Of a stretch of 64,000 nucleotides of DNA, positions 22,563 through 33,300 are shown in pieces. The notes below the pieces were generated by a model that saw only the letters and a list, made by a program, of their open reading frames with translations, had not been told where the DNA came from and made no database searches. Source of the stretch: CAVVZJ01 sp963752755 (GTDB taxonomy: Bacteria; Planctomycetota; Planctomycetia; Isosphaerales; Isosphaeraceae); contig CAVVZJ010000014.1 in NCBI GenBank assembly GCA_963752755.1, forward strand, positions 604,413 through 668,412, given 5' to 3'. Numbering within the stretch: position 1 is the first letter of the stretch; each line of letters opens with the position of its first letter. Made by a program: the position numbers and the translations under genes.

Positions 22563-23983
22563 TCAGGCCAGGATACCGTCGGCGACGTGGCCGTGGACGT
22601 CGGTGAGGCGGAAGTCGCGGCCGGAGTAGCGGAAGGTGAGGCGCTCGTGGTGGAGGCCCATGAGGTGGAGGAGGGTGGCGTGGAGGTCGTGGACGTGCAT
22701 GCGGTCCTCGACGGCCTGCAAGCCGAGCTCGTCGGTGGCGCCGTGGACGTGGCCGCCCTTGACGCCGCCGCCGGCGAGCCACATGGAGAAGCCGAGGCTG
22801 TGGTGGTCGCGACCCTTGGCCCCTTCGGAGTAGGGGGTGCGGCCGAACTCGCCGCCCCAGAGGACGAGGGTGTCGTCGAGGAGGCCGCGGGCTTTGAGGT
22901 CCTTGAGCAAGGCGGCGATGGGGCGGTCGGACTTCTGGGCGTGGTCGCGGTGCTTGGTGATGTCCTGGTGGTCGTCCCAGGGCTGGCCGTTGCCGTAGTA
23001 GATCTGGACGACGCGGACCCCGCGCTCGACAAGCCGGCGGGAGATCAGGCAGGCGGAGGCGAACTCGCCGTCGCCGTAGAGGTCGCGGGTGGTGGTGGAC
23101 TCGCGGCCGATGTCGAAGGCGTCGCGGGCCTCGGACTGCATCCGGAAGGCGATCTCCATGCGAGGCGATCCGGGCTTCGAGGGGCTCGTCCTGGCCGCGC
23201 TGCTCCAGGTGGGCCTGGTTGAGGGCGCGGAGGAGGTCGAGCTGCTCGCGCTGGGCGGCGGGGGAGAGGTGGCGGTTGCGGAGGTCGCGGATGATCTGGT
23301 CGGGGTCGATCGTCTTGTTGTTGATGTGCGTGCCCTGGAAGATGCCGGGCAGGAAGCTGTTGCTCCAGAGCTGGGGGCCGACGACCGGCTTGCCGGGGCA
23401 GAGGACGACGTAGCCGGGGAGGTTCTGGTTCTCGGTGCCCAGGCCGTAGAGTGAGCCAGGAGCCGAGGCTCGGGCGGATCGGCTGCATGTTGCCCGAGTT
23501 CATCATGAGCAAGGACGGCTCATGGTTCGGGTTGTCGGTGTAGAGCGAGCGGATCACGCAGATGTCGTCGATGCAGCGGCCGACCTCGGGGTAAAGCTCC
23601 GAGACCTCGATGCCCGACTCGCCGTAGCGCTCGAACCCGAACGGCGAGGGCATCATCTTCCCGCGCTTCCGGCGGCCGGTCTTGACCGAATCGGGCGGGT
23701 CCTGCCCCTCGTAGTCCTTCAAGGCGGGCTTGGGGTCGAACGTATCGACGTGCGACGGCCCGCCGTTCATGAACAGGAAGATCAGGCGCTTGGCCCGCGG
23801 CGGGAAGTGCGACGGGTGCGGCGCCAGCGGGTTGAGCGGGACGGTCGCCTCCTCGGCCCGCGCCGGGGTGGCGAGGAGCCCGGCGTCGGCGAAGACGCTG
23901 GCCAGGCCGAGGGCGCCGAAGCCGCCCCCGATGCGGGCGAGCAGGTCGCGACGGGTCAGCGGCGTGCCGAACGGGGTTCGCAT
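22563..23983 (-). CDS. DUF1501 protein (sulfatase-like, Tat-exported), frameshifted
   Basis: ATG 23983 starts LTRRDLLARIGGGFGALGLASVF, a Tat signal with the twin Arg. Family blocks follow: AKRLIFLFMNGGPSHVDTFDPKP, ELYPEVGRCIDDICVIRSLY, then in shifted frames the PG..VLCPGKPVV block, and from 23159 a long clean frame with RRLVERGVRVVQIYYG, DTLVLWGGEFGRTPYSEG, GRDHHSLGFSMWLAGGGVKGG and HDLHATLLHLMGLHHERLTF. DUF1501 proteins are alkaline-phosphatase-superfamily-like proteins usually encoded next to DUF1553 cytochromes in planctomycetes; their substrate is not established. Breaks are near 23450, 23350 and 23165. The gene starts 37 bases after the DUF1553 gene and is presumably co-transcribed with it. 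Confidence 0.82.
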
Positions 23984-24020
23984 GGGGGCCTCCGGCGTCT
24001 GGGGCGTTGGGGTCAGTCCG

Positions 24021-26823
24021 TTAGTCAATGTAGACAAATTCGTTCGTGCCGAGCAGGACCTGGGCGTATCGCTCCCAGCGCGAGAGGTCGCCGGCCTTCT
24101 CGACGTCGGGCGCCTGGACGAAGGCGAGGCCGAGTCGGGTCTCGTTCTCGGTCGGCTCGCGACCGAAGAGCAGGCGCATAGGCGGCCCGGATGCGGGCGG
24201 CGGAGTCGTCGCCAGCGGAGTCGGCCAGGCGGGAGACGAGGGAGCGGGCGGCCTGGACCATGATCTCGTCGTTGAGGACGAAGAGTTGCTGGAGGGGGAC
24301 GGTCGTGCGGGTCCGCTCGGCGCTGGTGATGTTGGGGTCGGGGAAGTCGAAGAGGCGGAGCAAGGGGGAGAGGTCGTGTCGGCTGATGGCGGCGTAGTAG
24401 CTGCGGCGGCGGTTGGCCGGGTCGTCGATGCTTGTGCGAGGGGCCGCCGAGGGTCGGGTCGAGCCGGCCGGAGACGGCGAGCAGGGCGTCGCGCCAGGCC
24501 TCGACTTCGAGGCGACGGCGGTTCTGCCGCCAGAGGAGGCGGTTCTCGGGGTCCTTCTCGAACGACGGCGCATCGAACCGGCTGCTCTGCTGATAGGTGG
24601 CCGAGAGCAGGATCATCGCGGTGGAGCGACTTGACCGACCAGCCGGAGTCGATGAACCGGCGGGCGAGGTGGTCGAGCAATTCGGGGTGGGTCGGACGCT
24701 CGCCGAGCTTGCCGAAGTTGCTGGGGGTGCCGACGAGCCCCTGGCCGAAGTGGTGCTGCCCAGACCCGGTTGACCATGACGCGGGCCGTCAGCGGATTGT
24801 CGGGGCTGGCGATCTGGCGGGCGAGTTCGAGCCGGCCGCTGCCTTCGGTGAGCGAGTCGCCACCGAGGATGGAGAGGAAGTGACGCTCGACGACGGGGCC
24901 GGGGTTGTCGGGATTGCCGCGCTGGAGGATGGGCAGGTCGGCCGGCTTGCCTTCCTTGAGGGCGTGGGCGACGGCGTACATCGGCGGTGAGGCATTCTTG
25001 AGGCGATCCAGCTCGGAACGCAGCTCCGAGAGCTTCGCCTTCGACTCGTCGGACATCGCCTTCTCGACCTGGTCCTTCGGGATGGCGAGCGGCCCCTTGT
25101 CGCCGAGGAGTTCGTCGAGCAAGGCCCGATCAGACTTGTCGAGTCCCTTCGCGGCATCGGGTTTCGGCTCCTCGCCACCGCCACCGCCGCCGGCCTTGGC
25201 GGCAACCTCGGCGCCGGCGGTCGCGGGGGAGCGTCGGGCGAGGAGGGCGAGGATGTCTTGCTGGAACGTCCCGGCGACCGTCTCGGCCTCCTCGCGGATG
25301 GCATCATCCTCGGCGAGCGCGGCGTCCGGCTTGTGGTCCTTGAGGAAGGTCCGCAAGGCGGCGAGCCGGGGGCGTTCGGATTCGGGGATGCGGTCGAGGT
25401 ATTCGACCCAGCGATTGAGGCGTCGGCGGTCGAGCTTCGTTTCCTCGGCGAACGTTTCGACGGAAACCTTCTCATCTCCGGCGCGACGGTTCTTGAGGGT
25501 CCAGGCGGCGACGAGATACTGGCCGATCTCGGAGGCCCGTTCGGCGGCGAGGCGGTCGGTCTCGGTCTGGAGGAAGGCCTTGATTTTCTCGTCCTGCGAC
25601 GCGATGGCGGCCTGGGCTTCCTCGTAGGCGGCGACCTCCTCGGGCAGGGCGATCGGGGCTTCCTCGTACTGGGTGCTGGCGACGACGCCCGCCAAGGCGT
25701 AGTAATCGGCCTGGGAGATCGGGTCGTACTTGTGGTCGTGGCAGCGGGCGCAGGAGACGGTCAGGCCGAGGACGCCGCGGGAGAGGGTGTCGATGCGGTC
25801 GTCGTACTGGTCGAACATCTTGCGGTCGCCGTAATAGACCGGCCCACAGGCGAAGAAGCCGAGCGCGGGCAGCCGCTCGCGACGGCCCGGCTCGTCCAGC
25901 AGGTCGGCGGCGATCTGCTCGACGAGGAAGCGATCATAGGGCATATCGGCATTGAAGGCGTCCGCGACCCAGTCGCGATAGCGGAAGCCGTTCGGGTAGA
26001 GCCTCGGCTGGAACGAGTGGGCCTGGTCCTCGCCGTAGCGGGCGATGTCGAGCCAGTGCCGGCCCCAGCGCTCGCCGTAGTGCGGCGAGGCCAGCAACCG
26101 GTCGACGACCCGCTCGAAGGCGTTCGGCGACTCGTCGGCCAGGAAGGCGGCGACCTCCTCGGGCGTCGGCGGCAGGCCGATCAGGTCGAAGGTGGCGCGG
26201 CGGATGAGGGTCCGCTTATCGGCCGGCGGGGCGGGGCGGAGTCCCGAGGATTCGAGCTTGGCGAGGATGAAGTGGTCGATCGACGACTTCGGCCATGCTC
26301 CATCATCCACGGCCGGCGGCTCGGGATTCCCGATCGGCTGGAAGGCCCAGAACGCCCGGTCTTCCTCCGAGATCACGCCCGGCTCGGCCTGCTGGACGAC
26401 CGCGGCGGCGGCCTCCTCGCCGGCGGGCCAGGGGGCGCCCATCTTGACCCATTCGGTGAGAGCGGCGATCTGGGCGTCGTCGAGCTTGCCCTTGGGGGGC
26501 ATCTTGATCGGGCCGTCGTAGCGGATCGCCTCGACGAACGGGCTATTCTCCGGGTCGCCCGGCTCGACGACCGGCCCGGCGTCGCCCCCTTTGCGCAGGG
26601 CCTCGGCCGAGTCGAGCCGCAGGCCGGCCTTCTGCTTCTCCGCGCCGTGGCAATCGAAGCAGCGTTCGGCGAGGACGGGCCTCACCTTCGCCTCGAAGAA
26701 CTCCCGCTTGGCTCGCTCCATCACCGCGTCTTCGTCCGCGGCGGGGGCGGGGAGGGCGAAGGTGGCCGCCATCGCGAAGGCGATGCCGCCGCAGGTCCAG
26801 CGGAGGAGAGAATGGGCGATCAT
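24021..26823 (-). CDS. PSCyt1-DUF1549-DUF1553 secreted cytochrome-like protein, frameshifted at the C-terminal end
   Basis: ATG 26823 begins a signal peptide (GGIAFAMAATFALPAPA). PSCyt1 domain: VRPVLAERCFDCHGAEKQKAGLRLDS with one CXXCH. DUF1549 domain: SIDHFILAKLESSGLRPAPPA, LIGLPPTPEEVAAFLAD, HWLDIARYGEDQAHSF, then a second heme-type site in SCARCHDHKYDPIS. A coiled, Ala/Glu/Lys-rich spacer with a Gly6 run follows, and then DUF1553 (NPLTARVMVNRVW, FGKLGERPTHPELLDHLARRF, MILLSATYQQSSRFD, QLFVLNDEIMVQAARSL, LLFGREPTENETRLGLAF). Breaks occur only in the last ~750 bases (near 24740, 24610, 24430 and 24185). Together with the following DUF1501 gene this is the standard planctomycete pair. Confidence 0.85.
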
Positions 26824-26901
26824 GCGAGTCCTCCGGTCAGTCGTCGTCATCATATCCAAAGGAGCGTCATCCCGAGGCGGTCTGTCCATGCCTCCCGCCG
26901 G

Positions 26902-27408
26902 TTACTCGCCCCCCGCCTCTTCAAGCCAGGACTCGGCCTCGACCCGGAAATACTTCATTGTGGATGCAAACTCGCTCTTCAACCACATCTCGTTCGTTGC
27001 GGCGTTGAAATCATCGCCATGCCCGCTTCTCTTGAGCCATTCCTTGATCAGAGACCCCTCTTCCAGGTCCCGCATCCGTGCAAGGTGATCCTTGATGGCC
27101 GCGACTCGCTGTTCCTGATTGGTGCCGAGGGCCTGCTGGGCTTCCATCCAGCGACGCGACCAGAGGTGGAACTGCTCGGCCTTCGCGCCGTCGAGGTTGT
27201 CGTCGAAGATGGAATGACTGGTGGACGACGGCGGAGCCACGAGGGCTTGGATCGTCTTTACCTGGAGCTTCTTGTAGAACTCCTCGGCGAGCTTCAAGCG
27301 GGTTTGCGCGGTGTTCTCTTGGGCGAAACCGAGGCCCGGCCACAGCACAGCCACCGCGACCCCGAGGAGTGTCATTCGTGCCACGAGTGCGAGGTCTCGA
27401 CGAGTCAT
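26902..27408 (-). CDS. Small secreted protein of unknown function
   Basis: The 168-residue frame starts at ATG 27408 (MTRRDLALVARMTLLGVAVAVLWPGLGFAQ, signal peptide ending near residue 30). The mature part is charged and helical (LKLAEEFYKKLQVKTIQALV, MEAQQALGTNQEQRVAAIKDH, SLIKEWLKRSGHG) and ends SWLEEAGGE. It lies 78 bases upstream of the DUF1553 gene on the same strand and may be its operon leader. I recognise no family. The frame is intact. Confidence 0.6.
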   Translation of the reverse strand: MTRRDLALVARMTLLGVAVAVLWPGLGFAQENTAQTRLKLAEEFYKKLQVKTIQALVAPPSSTSHSIFDDNLDGAKAEQFHLWSRRWMEAQQALGTNQEQRVAAIKDHLARMRDLEEGSLIKEWLKRSGHGDDFNAATNEMWLKSEFASTMKYFRVEAESWLEEAGGE

Positions 27409-27584
27409 GGAACCTCACCTCCGCATGTGCCGCCCAACGATTGTTTAACACATCCCCCCATTGTGGCCGCGCATCTCGATTTGTGCAAGGAGGTTTGCTC
27501 GATCGACAGGCCCCGAACGACCGCGGCGTGATGCACAAACATTCCGTTCCCGGTGACGCCTCGCCCCGTCCCCCGGCACGCGAT

Positions 27585-27653
27585 AGAATGCGCGGCTCCT
27601 GATCCACAGAATGCGCGGCTCCTGATCCACAGAATGCGCGGCTCCTGATCCAC
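27585..27653. repeat. Three tandem 23-bp repeats
   Basis: Three exact units of AGAATGCGCGGCTCCTGATC+CAC run 27585-27607, 27608-27630 and 27631-27653. They have no spacers, so this is not a CRISPR array. Confidence 0.9.
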
Positions 27654-27656
27654 GAA

Positions 27657-27789
27657 CCCGCTGAGGTTGTCCGGTCTCTCCCGGTGTGGCTGGGGCGGAG
27701 TCTTCGACGCCCCGGCGCCCCCCGGCCTGGCGGACCGGGGCGTCGAAGACTCCGCCCCAGCCACACGAAAAACCGACAACCTCAGCGGG
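27657..27789. repeat. Long inverted repeat upstream of the RraA-like gene
   Basis: Outer arms CCCGCTGAGGTTGTCCGG / CCGACAACCTCAGCGGG and inner arms of 30 or more bases (GTGTGGCTGGGGCGGAGTCT... and complement) form a near-perfect stem over 133 bases. The apex is GCGCCCCCCGGCCTGGC. It ends 52 bases before ATG 27842 and could act as a terminator, attenuator or inert palindrome. Confidence 0.85.
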
Positions 27790-27841
27790 ATGGTGTATGA
27801 GAGGAAGGCGTGTTACAAAACGAGCGAGCGGGGAGGTTCCG

Positions 27842-28507
27842 ATGGTCGCGGACGGGGGTGGGCGGAATCCGGAGTGGGTCGAACGGCTCTCCTCGCTCTA
27901 CACGGCGGTCGTGGCCGACGTGCTGGATCGGCTGGGGCATCGGGACCAGTGTTTGAGGCCGGACATCCGGCCGCTGGGGACGGGGATGAGGACGGCGGGG
28001 TTCGCGAGGACGGTGCAGACGGTGACGGCGACGGAGTTGACGCCGGCGGAGCCGTACAAGGGGGAGATGGAGGCCGTCGATGCGCTCGGGCCGGGTGACG
28101 TGATGGTTGTCTCGACGTGCGACTGGAGCTTCTGGGGCGAACTGCTCTCGACGGCCGCCACCTATCGGGGCTGTCGCGGGATTGTCATCGACGGATACAC
28201 GCGCGACACGCAGGCGATCATCGCGATGGGCTTCCCCGTCTTCTGCCGGGGCATCCACCCGGCGGATACGCTGGGGAGGCTGGACGTGTCGGGGCATGAC
28301 GTGCCGATCGAGTGCGGGGGCGTCCGGGTGGCGCCGGGGGACCTGGTGCTGGCCGATGACGACGGCATCGTGATCGTGCCGTCGGCCGTCGCCGAGGAGG
28401 CGATCGGACTGGCCGAGGAGAAGGTCCGCGGCGAGAACCTCGTCCGCGTGAAGCTGGCCGAGGGGATGCCGGTCGCGGAAGCCTTCCGGCGCTACGGGGT
28501 GCTTTGA
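27842..28507 (+). CDS. RraA-family protein (HMG/CHA aldolase-like, demethylmenaquinone-methyltransferase fold)
   Basis: The 221-residue protein starts at ATG 27842 after GGGAGG. It has the RraA-like core: TAVVADVLDRLGHRDQCL near the N-terminus, GDVMVVSTCDWSFWGELL, CRGIVIDGYTRDTQAI (the family's G..IDG..RD motif, with Arg and Asp used for substrate and divalent metal in class II aldolases), FCRGIHPAD, and VAPGDLVLADDDGIVIVP. Members include 4-hydroxy-4-methyl-2-oxoglutarate aldolases, RNase E inhibitor RraA and proteins of unknown substrate, so the exact reaction is open; a cytosolic aldolase or lyase is most likely. The frame is intact. Confidence 0.82.
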   Translation: MVADGGGRNPEWVERLSSLYTAVVADVLDRLGHRDQCLRPDIRPLGTGMRTAGFARTVQTVTATELTPAEPYKGEMEAVDALGPGDVMVVSTCDWSFWGELLSTAATYRGCRGIVIDGYTRDTQAIIAMGFPVFCRGIHPADTLGRLDVSGHDVPIECGGVRVAPGDLVLADDDGIVIVPSAVAEEAIGLAEEKVRGENLVRVKLAEGMPVAEAFRRYGVL

Positions 28508-28571
28508 GGGGAAAGCCGGCCCGGTCGATACCCTCCCCGCGGGAAGTGACGAGGAGGGTCGTCGGGGCCGC

Positions 28572-29153
28572 TCAGGCGCCAGCGTATTGTGGTTCGCGGC
28601 CGGGCTTCCACTTGATATTGCAGCCGATGCTCGGTCGCTGCGGATCGGACACCGGCCGGCCGTCAAGCACGGCGTCGAGGGCGGCACGGAGGTCCTGGCC
28701 GGTGACGGGGATGTCGTTACCGGGACGGCTGGCGTCGAGCTGGCCGCGATAGACGAGCTTGCGGTCGCGATCGAAGACGTAGAAATCGGGGGTGCAGGCG
28801 GCCTGGTAGGCGCGGGCGACCTCCTGGGACTCGTCGTACAGATAGGGGAACGGGTAGCCGACCTCGGCCTTCTCCTTTGCCATCAACTCAGGCCGGTCGT
28901 CGGGGTACGCCTCGGCGTCGTTGCTGGAGATGCCGACGACGGCAACCCCCCGGTCCATGTACTCGCGGGCCAGCTTGGCCAGCTCGTGGCGGACATGCTT
29001 GACGTAGGGGCAGTGATTGCAGAGGAAGATGACGAGCGTGGCCGGGGCGGCCGGGAAATCGTCGAGCGAGACGGTCTGGCCCTCGGTGTCGGGCAGGCGG
29101 AACTCGGGGGCGTTGGTGCCGAGGGGGAGCATCGTGGAAGGGGTCAGGGCCAT
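28572..29153 (-). CDS. Thioredoxin/redoxin-family protein
   Basis: ATG 29153 gives a 193-residue protein with no signal peptide. Redoxin features: GTNAPEFRLPDTEGQTVSL, then VIFLCNHCPYVKHV with a CXXC pair at Cys45/Cys48, GVAVVGISSNDAEAYPDD, and CTPDFYVFDRDRKLVYRGQLD with the cis-Pro region. This matches the thioredoxin-family AhpC/TSA-like proteins with CNHCPYV common in planctomycetes and other bacteria; a thiol peroxidase or disulfide reductase role is inferred. It converges with the RraA-like gene with a 64-base gap. Confidence 0.82.
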   Translation of the reverse strand: MALTPSTMLPLGTNAPEFRLPDTEGQTVSLDDFPAAPATLVIFLCNHCPYVKHVRHELAKLAREYMDRGVAVVGISSNDAEAYPDDRPELMAKEKAEVGYPFPYLYDESQEVARAYQAACTPDFYVFDRDRKLVYRGQLDASRPGNDIPVTGQDLRAALDAVLDGRPVSDPQRPSIGCNIKWKPGREPQYAGA

Positions 29154-29329
29154 GATGGCGTGTCCTCGATCGGGGGTCGGGAGGGTTGTCGTTCCGTGAT
29201 GTCCGGTATAAAGAGTCTCAGGCCAGGACGCAAAGGCGCGGACCGGTTCGTTGTCTCTGCGTTCTCTCCTCCGCGCACTCCGCGCCTCGGAGAGAGACCG
29301 CATCGCCTTTCCATTCTGAGGGTGTCCCC

Positions 29330-30079
29330 ATGCGTCGCGTGGCCCTCGTCACCGGCAGCGGCAAACGACGGCTCGGCTGGCACGTGGCCGAGGCACTGGC
29401 GGGTCGCGGTCATGAGATCGCGGTGCATTACCAGACCTCGCACGAAGAGGCAACGAGGACGGTCGAGCACTTTCGCGGCCGAGGCATTGTGGCGGAGGCC
29501 TTCGGCGCGGACCTGGCCGATGAGGGCCAGGCGGAGGGCCTGATGGAACGGGTCCTCGAACGGTTCGGCCGGCTGGACGTGCTGGTCAACTGCGCGGCGA
29601 TCTGGGAGGCGAAGGGGCTGGAGACGGTCTCGGCCGACGACGTGAGGCGGCATTTTGACGTGAACGTGCTGGGAACGTTCCTTTGCACCCGCAAGGCCGG
29701 CCTGGCGATGATCGATCAGGCGGAGGGCGGCAGCATCGTGAACTTTGGCGACTGGGCCGAGTCGCGACCTTACGTCGATCATGCGGCCTATTTCGCCACC
29801 AAGGGGGCCATTCCGACCCTCACGCGCTGCCTGGCCGTCGAGCTGGGCACGCGGAACCCGCGGGTCCGCGTCAACGCCGTTCTGCCTGGACCGGCGATGA
29901 TGCCGCCGGAAGTGCCGGAGGCCGAGCAGCGACGCGTCATTGCATCCACCCTGGTCCAGCGGGAGGGGAGCCCGGACGACGTGGCGCGGGCGGTTCTGTA
30001 TCTCGTCGAAAACGAGTTCGTGACGGGGACCTGCCTGGTCGTCGATGGCGGTCGGACGATCTACGCGGGCGGCTCGTGA
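29330..30079 (+). CDS. Short-chain dehydrogenase/reductase
   Basis: ATG 29330 starts MRRVALVTGSGKRRLGWHVA, the TGxxxxxG-type nucleotide-binding site. The NNAG-equivalent reads VNCAAIW, and the catalytic Tyr-xxx-Lys is YFATK (about residues 154-158) with a preceding NFGDWAESRPY in place of the usual Ser block. The end, EFVTGTCLVVDGGRTIYAGG, is the classical SDR C-terminus. TGSGKRRLG and SRPYVDHAAY resemble pteridine-reductase-like SDRs (FolM/PTR1), but substrate prediction is weak. 249 residues, cytosolic, frame intact, probably NADPH-dependent given the Arg pair in the Gly-rich loop. Confidence 0.85.
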   Translation: MRRVALVTGSGKRRLGWHVAEALAGRGHEIAVHYQTSHEEATRTVEHFRGRGIVAEAFGADLADEGQAEGLMERVLERFGRLDVLVNCAAIWEAKGLETVSADDVRRHFDVNVLGTFLCTRKAGLAMIDQAEGGSIVNFGDWAESRPYVDHAAYFATKGAIPTLTRCLAVELGTRNPRVRVNAVLPGPAMMPPEVPEAEQRRVIASTLVQREGSPDDVARAVLYLVENEFVTGTCLVVDGGRTIYAGGS

Positions 30080-30348
30080 AGCGAGGGGCTTGGATTTCGG
30101 ATCGAGGCGGCGTTAGACTGGAGGATGAACCTTCGGGTCGCCTGGCTCGTAGGAAGGAAGGTACTCACCGCCGGCGCAGCGGAACCACGCCGCGCCCCGA
30201 GCCGGAAACGCGGGTCAATCCACGCACCGGCGCCCCGCCTGTTTGCCCCGCCAAGACGCCCCGATGCCCCGCCCGGAAGGAGCGGCCCCGCTAGCCTGCG
30301 GAGTCGCTCGCCGTGAACGAGCCCAGCCCAGCCCAGGGAGCCCCAGCG

Positions 30349-33300
30349 ATGAGACGCAGACGGTCGCCGCGCCGCGAAGACTGCCGCACGTTCCTGCCCT
30401 TGTGGCTCCTGGCGACCCTGCTGTTCGCCCTGGCCTTCCCCATCGCCGGGCGGGCCGATGACGACACGCCGGGTCCGGAGGAGAAGGTCGATTTCAACCG
30501 CGACGTCCGCCCGTTGCTCTCGGACAACTGCTACGCCTGCCACGGTCCCGACGAGAAGCAGCGCAAGGCCGGCCTCCGCCTCGACCTCAAGGACGGCGCC
30601 TTCGCCGAGCTGGAAAGCGGCAGCCGCGCCCTGGTCCCCGGCAAGCCGGACGAGAGCGAGCTGGTCTTTCGCGTCGAGGAGAAGGACCCGAGCGTCCACA
30701 TGCCGCCGGCCGAGTCGGGCAAGAGCCTGACGCCGGAGCAGGTGGCGGTCCTGCGGCGGTGGGTCGAGGAAGGGGCGGAGTACGAGCAGCACTGGGCTTT
30801 TGTCCCGCCAACCCGACCTGATTTGCCGACCGTCTCCGACCCCTCCTGGGCCCGCAACGAGATCGACGACTTCGTCCTCGCCCGGCTCGACAAGGCCGGC
30901 CTCAGACCGAATCCCGAGGCCGACAAGCCGACCCTGATCCGTCGCGCCACGCTCGACCTGACCGGCCTGCCCCCGACGCCCGCCGAGGTGGACGCCTTCC
31001 TCGCCGACGACTCGCCCGATGCGTATGAGAACCTCATCGACCGCCTCCTCCGCTCCCCGCGCTACGGCGAGCACATGGCCCGTTACTGGCTCGACGCTGC
31101 CCGTTACGGCGACACCCACGGCCTCCACCTCGACAACTACCGCGAGATGTGGCCCTGGCGCGAGTGGGTCATCCGGGCGTTCAACGACGACAAGCCGTTC
31201 GACCAGTTCGTCATCGAGCAACTCGCTGGCGACCTCCTCCCGAACCCGACCGTCGATCAGCTCATCGCCACCGGCTACAATCGCAACCACGTCAGCACCA
31301 GCGAGGGCGGCTCGATCGTCGAGGAAGTGTACGTTCGCAACGTCGATGACCAGGTCGATACCAACGGCACCGTCTTCCTCGGCCTGACCATCGCTTGCTC
31401 GCGCTGCCACGACCACAAGTACGACCCGATCACCCAGAAGGACTATTACTCCCTCTTCGCCTTCTTCAACAGCATCGACGGCCCGGCCCTCGACGGCAAC
31501 GTCAAGGACACCGCGCCCGTGGTCCAGGTCCCGACGCCCGAGCAGAAGCAGAAGCTCGACGCCCTCGACGTCCAGATCGCCGACCTCAACACGAAGATCG
31601 CCGACGCCGTCGCCGAGGCGGTCAAGGCGTACGACCCGACCCGCGACGCCGGCGAGCCGGAATTCGTCCGCCGCGAGGATCACGTCTGGATCGAGGACGA
31701 CGTCCCGCCCGGCGCCAAGACAACCAGCGAAGGTTCGAAGGACAACGCCTGGCCCTCCGCCTCCGGCCCGGATCACCCCGTCTTCAGCGGCTCGACCGCC
31801 ACCGTCCGCAACTCCGAGGGGCAGAGCCAGCACTTCTTCACCGACGCGAATCCCGCCCTCAAGGTCGGCCCGGGGGATTCGTTCTTCGCTTATGTCTTCA
31901 TCGACCCGGTGAACCCGCCGAAGGAGATCATGCTCCAGTGGAACACCGGCGAGTGGAAGCACCGCGCCTACTGGGGCGAGAACAAGATCGAGTTCGGCAA
32001 GGACGGCACCACCGAGCGCGCTCAACATGGGTCCCCTGCCCCAGACCGGCGAGTGGGTCCGCCTCGAAGTGCCCGCCGAGAAGGTGGGCATCAAGGCGGG
32101 TACGAAGGTCAACGGCTGGGCCTTCACCCAGTTCGGCGGCACCGTCCATTACGATCACGCCGGACTCCGGACCTGGACCCCGCAGGAAGGTCAGACGTTC
32201 GACAACCTCGCCGCCTTCGTCCGTTCCGTCCGCGCCGGGCGGAAGGTGCCGAAGGAGATCGAGCAGATCGCCAAGCGGGAGCGTTCGAAGCGTGAGGAAA
32301 AGCAAACCGAGCAGCTCCTCGCCCACTTCATCGAGAATGCCTACAGCGGCGCCGGCACCACCCTCCAGCCCCTCAAGGCCGAGCTGGCGGGCGTCCAGAA
32401 GCAGCGGGACGAGTTGAACAAGCAGATCCCGACCACGCTCGTCTTCCGCGAGGCCAAGGAGGTCAAGCCGGCCTACATCCTCGACCGCGGCGAGTACGAC
32501 CGCCACAAGGAGCAGGTCGGCCGCGCCGTGCCCGGTTTCCTGCCCCCCATGCCCGAAGACGCCCCGCTCGACCGCCTCGGGTTCGCCCGCTGGCTCGTCT
32601 CCGAAGAGCAACCGCTGACGGCCCGCGTCGCCGTGAACCGCTTCTGGCAGCGCGTCTTCGGCGTCGGGATCGTCAAGACGACCGACGACTTCGGCCGCCA
32701 GGGTGAGCCACCGAGCCACCCGCAGTTGCTCGACTGGCTGGCCGTCCAGTTCCGCGAGGATGGCTGGGACGTCAAGAAGTTCATGAAGCGCATGCTCATG
32801 TCCGCCACCTACCGCCAGTCGTCGCAGATCACGCCCGAGAAGCTGGCGAAGGACTCTGCCAACCGCCTGCTCTCTCGCGGGCCGCGGTTCCGGCTCGACG
32901 CCGAGATGATCCGCGACCAGGCCCTGTTCGTCAGCGGCATGCTGGTCGAGCAGATCGGCGGACCGAGCGTCAAGCCGCCGCAGCCGTCGGGACTCTGGGA
33001 GGCGGTCGGCTACACCTCCAGCAACACCGCCAAGTTCGCCGCCGACCACGGCGCCGAGAAGGTCCACCGTCGGGGCCTCTACACCTTCTGGAAGCGGACC
33101 TCCGCGCCGCCCCAGATGACCACCTTCGACGCCCCTAGCCGCGAGGCCTGCACCGTCAAGCGCGAACGGACCAACACCCCGCTCCAGGCCCTCCTGCTCA
33201 TGAACGAGCCCCAGATGGTCGAAGCCTCGCGGACCTTCGCCCAGCACGCCTTGAAGGAAGGCGGCTCGACGCCCGAGGACCGCATCACCTGGATGTACCG

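Larger units (their letters stand above)
27409..27841. other. Intergenic region with tandem and inverted repeats
   Basis: The divergent gap between the small secreted protein and the RraA-like gene contains a three-copy tandem repeat and a long hairpin, and probably both promoters. GGGGAGGTTCCG just before 27842 is the ribosome site of the RraA-like gene. Confidence 0.55.

Noticed and set aside
25258..27531. A 757-codon plus-strand frame opposite the DUF1553 gene
   Set aside because: It mirrors the codon pattern of the real minus-strand gene and has no domain or signal; treated as an antisense shadow.
27585..27653. Possible CRISPR array
   Set aside because: The three 23-bp units are directly adjacent with no spacers, and there are no cas genes in the window.
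30061..32142. A 693-codon minus-strand frame opposite the second DUF1553 gene
   Set aside because: Composition is that of a GC-rich antisense shadow (Val/Gly/Glu/Arg-rich, no motif), while the plus strand has a recognisable protein.
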